Notes: generated from the sequence alone by a model not told the origin. A stretch of 17,045 nt of DNA from an uncultured Veillonella sp. (GCF_938010505.1 NZ_CALLVP010000098.1:1-17045), one strand, 5' to 3'. Counted from the stretch's first letter, positions 8,052 to 14,315 are shown. Numbers and translations are program-made.

Positions 8052-8067
8052 TATAAGTATTATAGCA
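8052..8067 (-). promoter_or_regulatory. Extended -10 promoter for the carbonic anhydrase gene
   Basis: The minus strand reads TGC-TATAAT (8067-8059), an extended -10 element, with a start expected near 8052. No good -35 box is 17 bases upstream, which is tolerable for extended -10 promoters. The dyad TATATC/GATATA (8034-8039, 8050-8055) covers the expected start site. Confidence 0.45.
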
Positions 8068-8106
8068 TATCGAGTTGTACACGTTCTAAATCGCCATAAC
8101 AGCGCT

Positions 8107-8134
8107 ATTATAATATATTAAAAGTATATTTAAA
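8107..8134 (-). promoter_or_regulatory. Second candidate promoter behind ilvN
   Basis: TTTAAA (8134-8129), 16 bases, then TATAAT (8112-8107) on the minus strand. It lies 40-70 bases after the ilvN stop codon and would also read through the leader hairpin into the carbonic anhydrase gene. The region is AT-rich, so chance matches are possible. Confidence 0.35.
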
Positions 8135-8174
8135 GCATACAAAGAATACTTAGATTACATTTAGATTTCACATA

Positions 8175-8687
8175 TTATCTATCAGGTGTAGATAACGCTT
8201 CAATAGCGACACTACCACCACGTACTACCTCAATACGATTTACAAACATGTCTTTAAAGAGGGCAATCATATCATTATTTTTAGATACGGTCTTTACGCA
8301 TTGTACGAGGACGGACTTACGATTGTAATCTACTACTAATAAATCAAAGGTTTGAGCAATGCGGAAGATTTCTTGTTTATCTGCTTCCTTACAACTATTA
8401 ACCTTGATAAATAATAACTCTTTTTTTGTAATCGCCATATCTGTAAAGTCGATAACCTTAATAACCTCTACGCTTCGATTTAGTTGCTTAATAATTTGTT
8501 CATACGTCAAATCATCACAAGTAAGATCGATCGTCATACGAGACATGGTAGGGTCTTCTGTTTCTCCTACCGTTAATGTATCCAGGTTATAGTTTTTACC
8601 AGCAAAGAGGCCGGAAATTTTAGCTAGTACACCGATTTGGTTTTCTACATACGCTGAAATACAGCGTTTTTTCATTTGTACTTCCAT
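8175..8687 (-). CDS. ilvN: Acetolactate synthase small (regulatory) subunit
   Basis: This subunit binds IlvB, raises its activity and usually confers feedback inhibition by valine. The 170-residue protein has an N-terminal ACT domain (residues about 7-80, with the ENQIGVLAKISGLFAGKNYNL signature) and the second ACT-like domain typical of IlvH/IlvN proteins of about 160-170 residues. The ATG at 8687 follows AGGAGGGG; an internal ATG at 8675 lacks such a site. The gene begins 8 bases after ilvB, so the two are co-transcribed and probably coupled. No ilvC follows in the window. Confidence 0.93.
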   Translation of the reverse strand: MEVQMKKRCISAYVENQIGVLAKISGLFAGKNYNLDTLTVGETEDPTMSRMTIDLTCDDLTYEQIIKQLNRSVEVIKVIDFTDMAITKKELLFIKVNSCKEADKQEIFRIAQTFDLLVVDYNRKSVLVQCVKTVSKNNDMIALFKDMFVNRIEVVRGGSVAIEALSTPDR

Positions 8688-8695
8688 AGCCCCTC

Positions 8696-10423
8696 CTATT
8701 TTTTATCCTTCAACAACATATCACTTAAAGACTTACCTGCTGGTACCATAGGCAATACATTGAGTTCTGTAGGGATGATAAATTCTAGTAAAGTTGGTCC
8801 CTTTTTGAAAGTATCCGCCAATTGGAACCCTTTTTCGATATCCTCTACTTTAGTAATACGCATTGCCTTTGCGCCATAAGCTTCTGCTAATTTTACAAAA
8901 TCCGGTACATATTCAAACTCATCATTATCAATCACATCACGCGTTACGAGGGCGCTTTCATCCATCATCAAATTCGTACAAGCATACCGTTTATCGTAGA
9001 ATAATTGTTGCCATTGACGCACATTACCAAGGAAGCCATTATTTAAGATAATCAGTGTCACAGGCAAACGATAGTGCATAGCAGTAGCAAACTCTTGGAT
9101 ATTCATTTGCACGCCACCATCTCCACAAATGGCAAATACGCGCTTATCTGGATTTCCCATTTGCGCACCTAATGCAGCAGGGAAACCATAACCCATGGTA
9201 CCTAATCCTCCAGACGTCAACATTTGATATTGCCCTTTTACCTCAAGGAACTGAGTAGTCCACAATTGATTTTGACCTACGTCGGTTGTAACGATAGGAC
9301 GTTCATAGTGATTGTTGATGTAATCGATAACAGTTTGAGGTGTTAGCCCCTCTTCACCAGCTTGAGTAACAGGGTGTTCCTTCTTAAGTTGCTGCAGTTG
9401 AGTAGACCAATCGCCAAGATTGTGAGGTTCAATATATTCTAAGAGTTTTTCAATGGCCAATTTAGCATCTGCTACGATTGGAATATCGACCTTAATATTC
9501 TTAGAAATGGACGCCGCATCTACATCGATATGGATGATCTTGATATTACGAGCAAACGTACTTAGTTTGCCCGTAATACGGTCATTAAAACGGGTCCCAA
9601 TGGAAATCATCACATCACAATCCGTGAGCGCCACATTAGGCGCATAACCGCCGTGAATACCAACATTGCCTAGGTATAGCGGATGACGTGTATCTACCGC
9701 ACCTTTCCCCATCAATGTCGTTACAACAGGAATGCCTGTTTTTTCTACCAATTTCATCATGCTCTCGTTAGCACCACTGATGCTAACACCACCACCTAGA
9801 AGAAATAACGGTCGTTTTGCCTTAGAAATAATAGAACAAGCCTTTTTAACCTGACCCACATGGACTGCCGTATTTGGCTTATAGCCACGAATATTAACCT
9901 CTGTAGGATATTCGTCTGAACCCATAGCCTTTTGAATATTTTTAGGGATATCCACAACCACAGGACCTGGACGACCTGTGCGAGCAATGTAAAAGGCTTC
10001 TTTTAAAATGCGACCTAAATCTTTACGATCTCGCACAGTAACAGCATATTTACAAATATTACGGACGATACCAACAGTATCTACCTCTTGAAAGGCATCA
10101 TTGCCCATGAGGCCTAAATCGACTTGTCCTGTAATACAAACGAGGGGCACACTATCTGCATAGGCTGTAGCAATACCAGTCACAAGATTTGTAGCACCAG
10201 GGCCAGAGGTTACCATACACACCCCTACTTTACCAGTACTGCGGGCATATCCATCTGCAGCATGAGCCAATGCTTGCTCATGACGAGGCAAGATAACCTT
10301 TACCTGATCTTGTTTATATAATTCATCCATGATGTCGATGGTTGCGGCCCCAGGATAATTAAATAAAAACTCTACCTGCTCCTCTTGAAGGGCTTTTACC
10401 AAATACTGTGCGCCTGAAATCAT
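8696..10423 (-). CDS. ilvB: Acetolactate synthase large (catalytic) subunit
   Basis: This thiamine-diphosphate enzyme condenses two pyruvates to acetolactate, or pyruvate with 2-ketobutyrate, at the head of valine, leucine and isoleucine synthesis. The 575-residue protein (counted from the ATG at 10423) has the catalytic Glu in RHEQALAHAADGYAR (Glu49), the central FAD-type domain and the diphosphate motif GDGG (434-437) ending in NNG (461-463). The start at 10423 is chosen because AAGGAG lies about 7 bases upstream; an earlier in-frame ATG at 10450 has no ribosome binding site and would add nine residues the family does not need. No T-box or leader-peptide attenuator is visible in the 190-base upstream region. 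Confidence 0.95.
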   Translation of the reverse strand: MISGAQYLVKALQEEQVEFLFNYPGAATIDIMDELYKQDQVKVILPRHEQALAHAADGYARSTGKVGVCMVTSGPGATNLVTGIATAYADSVPLVCITGQVDLGLMGNDAFQEVDTVGIVRNICKYAVTVRDRKDLGRILKEAFYIARTGRPGPVVVDIPKNIQKAMGSDEYPTEVNIRGYKPNTAVHVGQVKKACSIISKAKRPLFLLGGGVSISGANESMMKLVEKTGIPVVTTLMGKGAVDTRHPLYLGNVGIHGGYAPNVALTDCDVMISIGTRFNDRITGKLSTFARNIKIIHIDVDAASISKNIKVDIPIVADAKLAIEKLLEYIEPHNLGDWSTQLQQLKKEHPVTQAGEEGLTPQTVIDYINNHYERPIVTTDVGQNQLWTTQFLEVKGQYQMLTSGGLGTMGYGFPAALGAQMGNPDKRVFAICGDGGVQMNIQEFATAMHYRLPVTLIILNNGFLGNVRQWQQLFYDKRYACTNLMMDESALVTRDVIDNDEFEYVPDFVKLAEAYGAKAMRITKVEDIEKGFQLADTFKKGPTLLEFIIPTELNVLPMVPAGKSLSDMLLKDKK

Positions 10424-10448
10424 AGGTCTCTCCTTATCTATGTAATAC

Positions 10449-10548
10449 ATGCATATTGCATTCTCAATTTCTCGTTAGATATATCTAAAAAATTGAATAT
10501 CTCATATAGATATGTTATACTCAGTAGTGTACCATATGTTGTGGTACA
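10449..10548. promoter_or_regulatory. Divergent regulatory region with four small palindromes
   Basis: Between ilvB (minus) and the glutaredoxin-like gene (plus) lie ATGCA-TAT-TGCAT (10449-10461), TTAGATATATCTAA (10475-10488), CATAT-AG-ATATG (10503-10514) and TGTACCA-N7-TGGTACA (10528-10548). The last covers the expected plus-strand start site and could also fold as an RNA hairpin. I could not find a convincing ilvB promoter on the minus strand. Confidence 0.4.
10493..10521 (+). promoter_or_regulatory. Promoter of the glutaredoxin-like gene
   Basis: TTGAAT (10493-10498), a 17-base spacer and TATACT (10516-10521), with an extended -10 TGT before it. The start is expected near 10528, giving an approximately 87-base leader. 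Confidence 0.6.
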
Positions 10549-10614
10549 TGAGTATGTATAAAATCTCAAATTATAGAAATATCTGTAGATTCTATCTGGA
10601 AAGGACTGTGTAAC

Positions 10615-10893
10615 ATGAAAGAAATCTTAGGTTTCCACTTGAACGGTTGCCCTTATTGCGAAAATGCATTCCGTGCTATCGATGAACTCGTTGCAGAAAA
10701 CCCTGCATACGCAGAGATTCACATCAACTGGGTTGAAGATCAAGACGCTCATGAGCTCTTCAAAACTCACCCATATGAATACTATCCAAACTTATGGTTC
10801 GACCTCGACAAACAATACGAGGCTCAACCTGGTGAAAGCTATGACCAAACAAAAACTTTGATTAAAGCGGTATTGGACAAAGCAATCGCGTAA
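10615..10893 (+). CDS. Glutaredoxin-like thiol-disulfide protein
   Basis: A 92-residue cytoplasmic protein with a thioredoxin fold. The redox motif CPYC (Cys12-Cys15) is the classical dithiol glutaredoxin active site, and the cis-Pro segment is YYPNLW (about residues 57-62). It is slightly longer than E. coli Grx3 and lacks the usual glutathione-site TVP and GG(C/S)DD signatures in readable form, so the electron donor is uncertain. AAAGGA lies 9 bases before the ATG. The gene stands alone, divergent from ilvB, with its own promoter and a strong terminator. Confidence 0.82.
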   Translation: MKEILGFHLNGCPYCENAFRAIDELVAENPAYAEIHINWVEDQDAHELFKTHPYEYYPNLWFDLDKQYEAQPGESYDQTKTLIKAVLDKAIA

Positions 10894-10928
10894 CATAGTA
10901 TTACATGAAAATATGATAAAACCATTAA

Positions 10929-10960
10929 GAAAGAGGCTAGCAATGCTAGCCTCTTTTTTT
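10929..10960 (+). terminator. Terminator shared by two convergent genes
   Basis: AAGAGGCTAGC (10931-10941) pairs perfectly with GCTAGCCTCTT (10945-10955) around AAT. On the plus strand it is followed by more T residues, giving a textbook terminator for the glutaredoxin-like gene. On the minus strand the stem contains the last codons and TAG stop (10948-10946) of the ygbA-like gene, with a TTTC tail, so it may serve both directions. Confidence 0.88.
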
Positions 10961-11275
10961 ATCTTTCCATTCAAAATACATATGTTTAATAACTTGGATT
11001 GGTGATACAAACAACATTCTAGGTCCACCATAGCGCATGATTTCTCGTATTTTTTCACGATACGTAGGAGCATAGCAATGCGTTTTACATACGCTACAGA
11101 AGGTTTTGCTTTCCATATGAGGACATACATCTATACGACGTTCTGCATACTGCCAAACTTCCTGACATTCCTCACAGAGTTGCCCTTTAGGACTGTGGTG
11201 CTTATCACGACAATAGATGCCAATAATTTGGTACATAGTTTTTAGTTCTAACTTACGCTTTTCATCAACTGTCAT
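10946..11275 (-). CDS. ygbA: YgbA family Cys-rich protein ('nitrous oxide-stimulated promoter' family)
   Basis: A 109-residue protein matching, from memory, the YgbA family (named after a nitric/nitrous-oxide-induced E. coli gene). Family landmarks are an IYC(R/H)D start (Cys22), GQLCEEC (Cys34, Cys37), a Cys51 to CSVCKTHCY run (Cys60, Cys63, Cys67), then RxxIRxIMRYxGPRML. The seven Cys suggest a metal or iron-sulfur site; the biochemical role is not settled as far as I know. AGGAGA precedes the ATG at 11275. It follows the methyltransferase gene by 9 bases and is surely in the same operon. The stop codon lies inside the shared terminator stem. Confidence 0.85.
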   Translation of the reverse strand: MTVDEKRKLELKTMYQIIGIYCRDKHHSPKGQLCEECQEVWQYAERRIDVCPHMESKTFCSVCKTHCYAPTYREKIREIMRYGGPRMLFVSPIQVIKHMYFEWKDKKRG

Positions 11276-11284
11276 GCTTCTCTC

Positions 11285-12100
11285 CTATTTCACCGACCAC
11301 GACACCCAAGCCACCTTATCAACGGTCTTATTATGAATTTCTCCATCAATAGCTAATGGCTCAATGAGATTTCTAATCTCTTCTTTCATGTCTTCCATGT
11401 CTCCCCATCCATTATTATGAAGTCGCATGGTAAAGTAATTAACCGCCTTTTCAAGAGACATAACCTCTGTTTCAGGAACCGTTTTGTAGGTTACTTTCAC
11501 ATTACGCCCCATCTCATGAATTGCATCTAAACATTCTTTCATCTTGCCATCCCACGGGAAAGAATCACGGCCAAAGAAATGTTCAGATAACATATCTACC
11601 ATTTCGTCGCTCCGTTCGCTGAAAGCAATCCACAAGCATTTATCATTACTTGCATCATGCATGGCGCGAATATTTTTTACATCATACATAATCGGGCAGA
11701 AGATACTGTATGCCAAGTCAAAGCTTTTATTCCAACCTAATTCTCGACGAGTTTCATCAGACCAAGGCCCAATATATAAGCTAAGATCTAAACCTTCTGA
11801 CTCTGCCAATTGTTTAGCCCCGCGAATCATACCATCAGATAAATCGATACCAGTCGCTTTATAGCCTTCCCTAGCTAACCCAAGTGCGTAGTCACAAACA
11901 CCACAGCCTACATCAAGTGTACGACCATTCGCTGAAGGTAATAAGTTTTCATCCTTTAAGAATGCTAAAAAATCAGTGACCTGTGCCTTGCGATCCTCGC
12001 GATTGTGCATTTCTACAAAGTACTCGGAACGATGGTTCCATGCGTCTTGCTCATCACGCCAAGCTTCGTTGACGGTAAGCTCCTGTATTTTATTTGTCAT
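11285..12100 (-). CDS. Class I SAM-dependent methyltransferase
   Basis: A 271-residue protein with a Rossmann-type methyltransferase core: motif I LDVGCGVCDYA (residues 62-72), the acidic ribose-binding residue in ATGIDLSDGM (Asp86), and a FDLAYSIF post-core strand. The substrate is unknown. The N-terminal 45 residues and C-terminal 90 residues flank the core and may give specificity. The ATG at 12100 is preferred over one 30 bases upstream because GAGGGG lies 5 bases before it. Coupling with the ygbA-like gene suggests a role in the same stress or metal/redox response, which is inference. The long structured leader upstream suggests post-transcriptional control. Confidence 0.85.
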   Translation of the reverse strand: MTNKIQELTVNEAWRDEQDAWNHRSEYFVEMHNREDRKAQVTDFLAFLKDENLLPSANGRTLDVGCGVCDYALGLAREGYKATGIDLSDGMIRGAKQLAESEGLDLSLYIGPWSDETRRELGWNKSFDLAYSIFCPIMYDVKNIRAMHDASNDKCLWIAFSERSDEMVDMLSEHFFGRDSFPWDGKMKECLDAIHEMGRNVKVTYKTVPETEVMSLEKAVNYFTMRLHNNGWGDMEDMKEEIRNLIEPLAIDGEIHNKTVDKVAWVSWSVK

Positions 12101-12250
12101 ATTATCCCCTCTAAATAGCTGCATCCCCAAACAGATGAGCTATAGATACATATATAAGTAATTTTCACTTAGTTAAATTCACTATGTAATTTAACTCTCC
12201 CCTATATGGCCTAGTGTTCCAGCTAGGATCTTCAGATTTTCATATAGTTA
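12101..12250 (-). promoter_or_regulatory. Structured 5' leader of the methyltransferase-ygbA operon (candidate RNA element)
   Basis: Read on the minus strand, the leader holds an outer pair CTATATG/CATATAG (12241-12247 with 12202-12208) enclosing two small stems, ATCT/AGAT (12228-12237) and CCTAG/CTAGG (12210-12227), like a three-way junction. A perfect 9-bp stem AGTTAAATT/AATTTAACT (12171-12179, 12188-12196) follows. A hairpin of ten pairs with one bulge (12115-12125 with 12134-12143) comes next, ending five bases before the GAGGGG ribosome binding site. I do not recognise a known riboswitch class. Confidence 0.45.
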
Positions 12251-12277
12251 TCCTTATTGTACATCATTCTCAAAATA

Positions 12278-12301
12278 AAATGTGTTACTCAAATCACATT
12301 T
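12278..12301. promoter_or_regulatory. 24-bp dyad resembling a CRP/FNR-family site
   Basis: AAATGTG-N10-CACATTT is a perfect 7+7 dyad 178 bases upstream of the methyltransferase start. Half-sites match the E. coli CRP word TGTG/CACA, but the spacer is 10 rather than 8 bases, so the cognate regulator, if any, would differ. Confidence 0.35.
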
Positions 12302-12409
12302 ATTATGCTATTTCGATATTATTGAATATATAATTTCACATCAATAAACGAATTATCCATATCTAAAACTAACTCAGTAGCAAAAATACGTTCATACGTC
12401 ATATACGGA

Positions 12410-12441
12410 AAAACTCCACTCAAAAAAGTGGAGTTTTTTTA
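12410..12441 (-). terminator. Bidirectional terminator behind the LemA gene
   Basis: ACTCCACT (12413-12420) and AGTGGAGT (12427-12434) form a stem extended by A/T pairs, with a CAAAAA loop. Both strands end in a T-run: seven on plus, five on minus. On the minus strand it lies about 65 bases after the LemA stop. No plus-strand gene is visible before it. Confidence 0.8.
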
Positions 12442-12503
12442 TCTCATATTTTATTACTAACAGAATTAAATTCTACCTGCTTGTATACATCTATTCTATA
12501 TAA

Positions 12504-13292
12504 CTATTTTTCTTCTTGATTCTCTACAGCTGTAGAACTATCACCAGTTTTTGATGCTTCTGATTCAGAAGTATCTTCAGCTTTTGCTATTTCTTGGTCA
12601 TTGTTTTCTTCAGGCGTTACATTTTCATTATTAGAAGCAGCTTCACGCTCTTGTCTAATGCGTTCTTCTCTCTTAGCTTGTGCCTCTTGTTCTTTCTTTT
12701 GTAAGGTCTCACTAACTTTTTCAGTAGTTTCCTTTAATTTATCACAACCTTTTTTAGCTAGGTCTTTAATAGCTTTAGAATCAGCACCACTGAACTCAGA
12801 AAACGCACCTTCTCTATTTGGCTCAAAAAACGGCGCTTCTTTAAAGCCCAATAATGATGCAGCAAATACCATTGGAATTTGTGCCAAAGTACTGTTGTAT
12901 TGTTTCACTTGATAGTTATAAACTTCACGCTTATTTGAGATTAATATGTCATTTTCTCTAAGAGATTCCTGGAATTCAGCATATTGAGTATGGGCCTTCA
13001 AATCCGGAAATTGATTTACTAAGGCAGTAATATTTTCTACCGCTTTGGATGTTTCACGAGCCATCTCTACAAAGGTATTGGACAATTTTAAAGGAGTTAA
13101 TTTTTCATAACCATCTAGCTCATTTACAAGGTTAATAAACTCATTTATGATATACACCTTTTTCTCATAGAAAGCCATAATATTAGTACGAGTCTCTCTG
13201 ATTTCTCCAGACAAGTTTTGCAACAAGTTATATTGTTTAATGAATAGGTAAATTAAGAATACAATTAATAAAAATAAAAGTGTTGAAAGCAT
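12504..13292 (-). CDS. LemA family protein with long charged C-terminal tail
   Basis: LemA proteins are membrane-anchored alpha-helical proteins of uncertain function. This 262-residue protein has one N-terminal hydrophobic segment (residues 2-18) and then a helical body. The family core reads NQFPDLKAH (93-101), NxRxxYN-like KREVYNYQVKQYN (121-133), and AASLLGFKEAPFFE (144-157). Residues about 172-220 are Lys/Glu-rich coiled-coil-like, and 221-262 are acidic and Ser/Thr/Asn-rich low complexity. The tail is unusual; typical LemA proteins of about 185 residues end soon after the PFFE segment. GGAGG lies 7 bases before the ATG at 13292. It is a single-gene unit, divergent from the plus-strand membrane genes. 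Confidence 0.87.
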   Translation of the reverse strand: MLSTLLFLLIVFLIYLFIKQYNLLQNLSGEIRETRTNIMAFYEKKVYIINEFINLVNELDGYEKLTPLKLSNTFVEMARETSKAVENITALVNQFPDLKAHTQYAEFQESLRENDILISNKREVYNYQVKQYNSTLAQIPMVFAASLLGFKEAPFFEPNREGAFSEFSGADSKAIKDLAKKGCDKLKETTEKVSETLQKKEQEAQAKREERIRQEREAASNNENVTPEENNDQEIAKAEDTSESEASKTGDSSTAVENQEEK

Positions 13293-13340
13293 AAAAACAC
13301 CTCCATATCTACATCAAATAACAATGTAAATTTTGAGGAC

Positions 13341-13349
13341 ATTATATCA
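13341..13349 (-). promoter_or_regulatory. Extended -10 promoter of the LemA gene
   Basis: The minus strand reads TGA-TATAAT (13349-13341), about 49 bases before the LemA start codon. No good -35 box is seen. It overlaps a candidate plus-strand promoter (TTGAGG at 13333-13338, 18 bases, TATATA at 13357-13362), so the two divergent units may compete. Confidence 0.42.
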
Positions 13350-13382
13350 TACCAACTATATAAGGAGTGTGAAATTTCAATC

Positions 13383-13586
13383 ATGAAGCAACATAATCCT
13401 ATTAATCTTCAATCATTACTCGATATACTGGCATTCTATCTACTATTTCTACATATTCTTATCCTTCAAAATAATCTTGTCCTTCTACTATTTATTAGCA
13501 ATTTGATTATAAAAATGATTCCATACATTACTTATATTTATTATAATAGCGATAAGGAGGACTTAATAGTATGGGAAAATATATGA
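13383..13586 (+). CDS. Possible small hydrophobic membrane protein
   Basis: A 67-residue frame, not recognised. Residues about 10-38 and 39-55 are strongly hydrophobic (Leu, Ile, Phe), suggesting one or two membrane spans, and the last 12 residues are hydrophilic. The ribosome binding site is doubtful: AAGGAG lies 15 bases before the ATG, which is too far for normal initiation. Its last 16 bases overlap the next gene and contain that gene's ribosome binding site, as expected for translational coupling. It could also be untranslated leader. Confidence 0.42.
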   Translation: MKQHNPINLQSLLDILAFYLLFLHILILQNNLVLLLFISNLIIKMIPYITYIYYNSDKEDLIVWENI

Positions 13587-13987
13587 TAATCCTAATGTTT
13601 ACATTAGTAGCTATTGCTGTAGTTTTTGCTACTTATAACTTATCTATAATTAGATCGATGCCTCCTGAAGAGCGTTATAAACTTCTTTACTTTAAGGATA
13701 ATCAAGTCTCTATAGGCATTGGCTTAGTAAGGAAAACCTTTGCATTAAAAGATATTCGAGAAGTACGCTTCTCTAAATACAGACCATTTCGTTCGCCTGG
13801 CTGGGCCGGTAAAATGAAAATTAGCCTAATCAATGGTAAAACTAGCCGTTGGATACAATTTGATGGTACTGTCTATTATAAAAAGTTTGTATTGATAAGC
13901 AATGAAGAAAGCATTGATAAATCAATAGACTTACTGATGAATGAATTTCAATCACGCGGAATTCGTTGTACTAAATATAGATGCTAA
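13571..13987 (+). CDS. Membrane-anchored protein of unknown function
   Basis: A 138-residue protein that I do not recognise. Residues 4-27 are a hydrophobic N-terminal span. The remainder is a small soluble domain with alternating beta-strand-like segments (KLLYFKDNQVSIGIGLV, FALKDIREVRFSKYR, KMKISLINGK) and a final helix (DKSIDLLMNEFQSRGI). The pattern is reminiscent of small PH-like membrane proteins, but the identification is weak. GGAGG lies 10 bases before the ATG at 13571; an alternative ATG at 13583 is possible. A bidirectional hairpin terminator lies downstream at 14036-14065. Confidence 0.68.
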   Translation: MGKYMIILMFTLVAIAVVFATYNLSIIRSMPPEERYKLLYFKDNQVSIGIGLVRKTFALKDIREVRFSKYRPFRSPGWAGKMKISLINGKTSRWIQFDGTVYYKKFVLISNEESIDKSIDLLMNEFQSRGIRCTKYRC

Positions 13988-14035
13988 AATATAATTTTTT
14001 GAACTATACATCAACATAAAGAATAAAGACATATA

Positions 14036-14069
14036 AAAAGGCTTCTCGAAATCGAGAAGCCTTTTATTT
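14036..14069. terminator. Bidirectional terminator between a plus-strand gene and tRNA-Arg
   Basis: AAAAGGCTTCTCG (14036-14048) pairs with CGAGAAGCCTTTT (14053-14065) across an AAAT loop, a 13-bp stem with T-rich ends on both strands. On the minus strand it begins 3 bases after the tRNA CCA end, so it terminates the tRNA; on the plus strand it ends the 13571-13987 unit. Confidence 0.88.
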
Positions 14070-14143
14070 GGTGCGCCTAGCAGGAATCGAACCTGCGCAC
14101 CCGGTTCCGGAGACCGGCGCTCTATCCACTGAGCTATAGGCGC
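14069..14143 (-). tRNA. tRNA-Arg, anticodon CCG, CCA encoded
   Basis: The minus strand folds as a complete tRNA. The acceptor stem GCGCCTA (14143-14137) pairs with TAGGCGC (14079-14073), followed by discriminator A and encoded CCA (14071-14069). The D arm contains AGCTCAGTGGATAGAGC. The anticodon arm is CCGGT/ACCGG with loop CTCCGGA, giving anticodon CCG (14110-14108), which reads CGG arginine codons. The T arm is GCAGG/CCTGC with TTCGATT. There is no intron or mismatch. Confidence 0.97.
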
Positions 14144-14156
14144 ATGATACCTAAAA

Positions 14157-14165
14157 ATTATACCA
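14157..14165 (-). promoter_or_regulatory. Promoter of the tRNA-Arg gene
   Basis: The minus strand reads TGG-TATAAT (14165-14157), an extended -10 element ending 13 bases before the mature tRNA 5' end. The -35 region 17 bases upstream is only TATCGA. Confidence 0.5.
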
Positions 14166-14222
14166 TATTACGCTATGCTTCGATAGTATAAAGTATAAAG
14201 CGAGATAGGCTGTATATAGAAA

Positions 14223-14309
14223 AGACCTTACTATTAAGCCAATTCAGGTTTGGAGATTAACTATAGTTAAACTCAATCACTACTGCTACACCGTCTAATA
14301 GTAAGGTCT
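14223..14309 (-). repeat. 14-bp inverted repeat enclosing a palindromic insert; possible terminator of the phosphatase gene
   Basis: AGACCTTACTATTA (14223-14236) and TAATAGTAAGGTCT (14296-14309) are perfect inverted copies 59 bases apart. The interior holds a perfect palindrome TTAACTATAGTTAA (14257-14270), flanked by GAG/CTC. On the minus strand the element begins 6 bases after the phosphatase stop and ends in TTTTC, so the outer stem could act as a long-looped terminator. A small non-autonomous element is an alternative; no clear target duplication was found. Confidence 0.5.
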
Positions 14310-14315
14310 ATATAT

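Larger units (their letters stand above)
12131..12503. other. Intergenic region between the methyltransferase operon and the LemA gene
   Basis: It contains no convincing coding frame. Its right part has the LemA terminator (12410-12441), its left part the structured leader, and its middle the 24-bp dyad. The remainder (about 12302-12410) is AT-rich; a plus-strand -10-like TATAAT occurs near 12328-12333 but lacks a good -35 box. Confidence 0.5.

Noticed and set aside
8359..10321. Open frames antisense to ilvN and ilvB
   Set aside because: Compositional by-products of the conserved coding strand; no start signals and no protein features.
10424..10614. T-box or leader-peptide attenuator for ilvB
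   Set aside because: No T-box sequence (AGGGTGG-type) and no short frame rich in Ile, Leu or Val codons was found on the minus strand.
12101..12250. Assignment of the leader to a known riboswitch class (S-box, cobalamin, TPP, purine)
   Set aside because: None of the hallmark sequences I remember for these classes is present, so it is left as an unnamed structure.
12278..12301. A canonical CRP site
   Set aside because: The spacer between the TGTG and CACA halves is 10 bases rather than 8.
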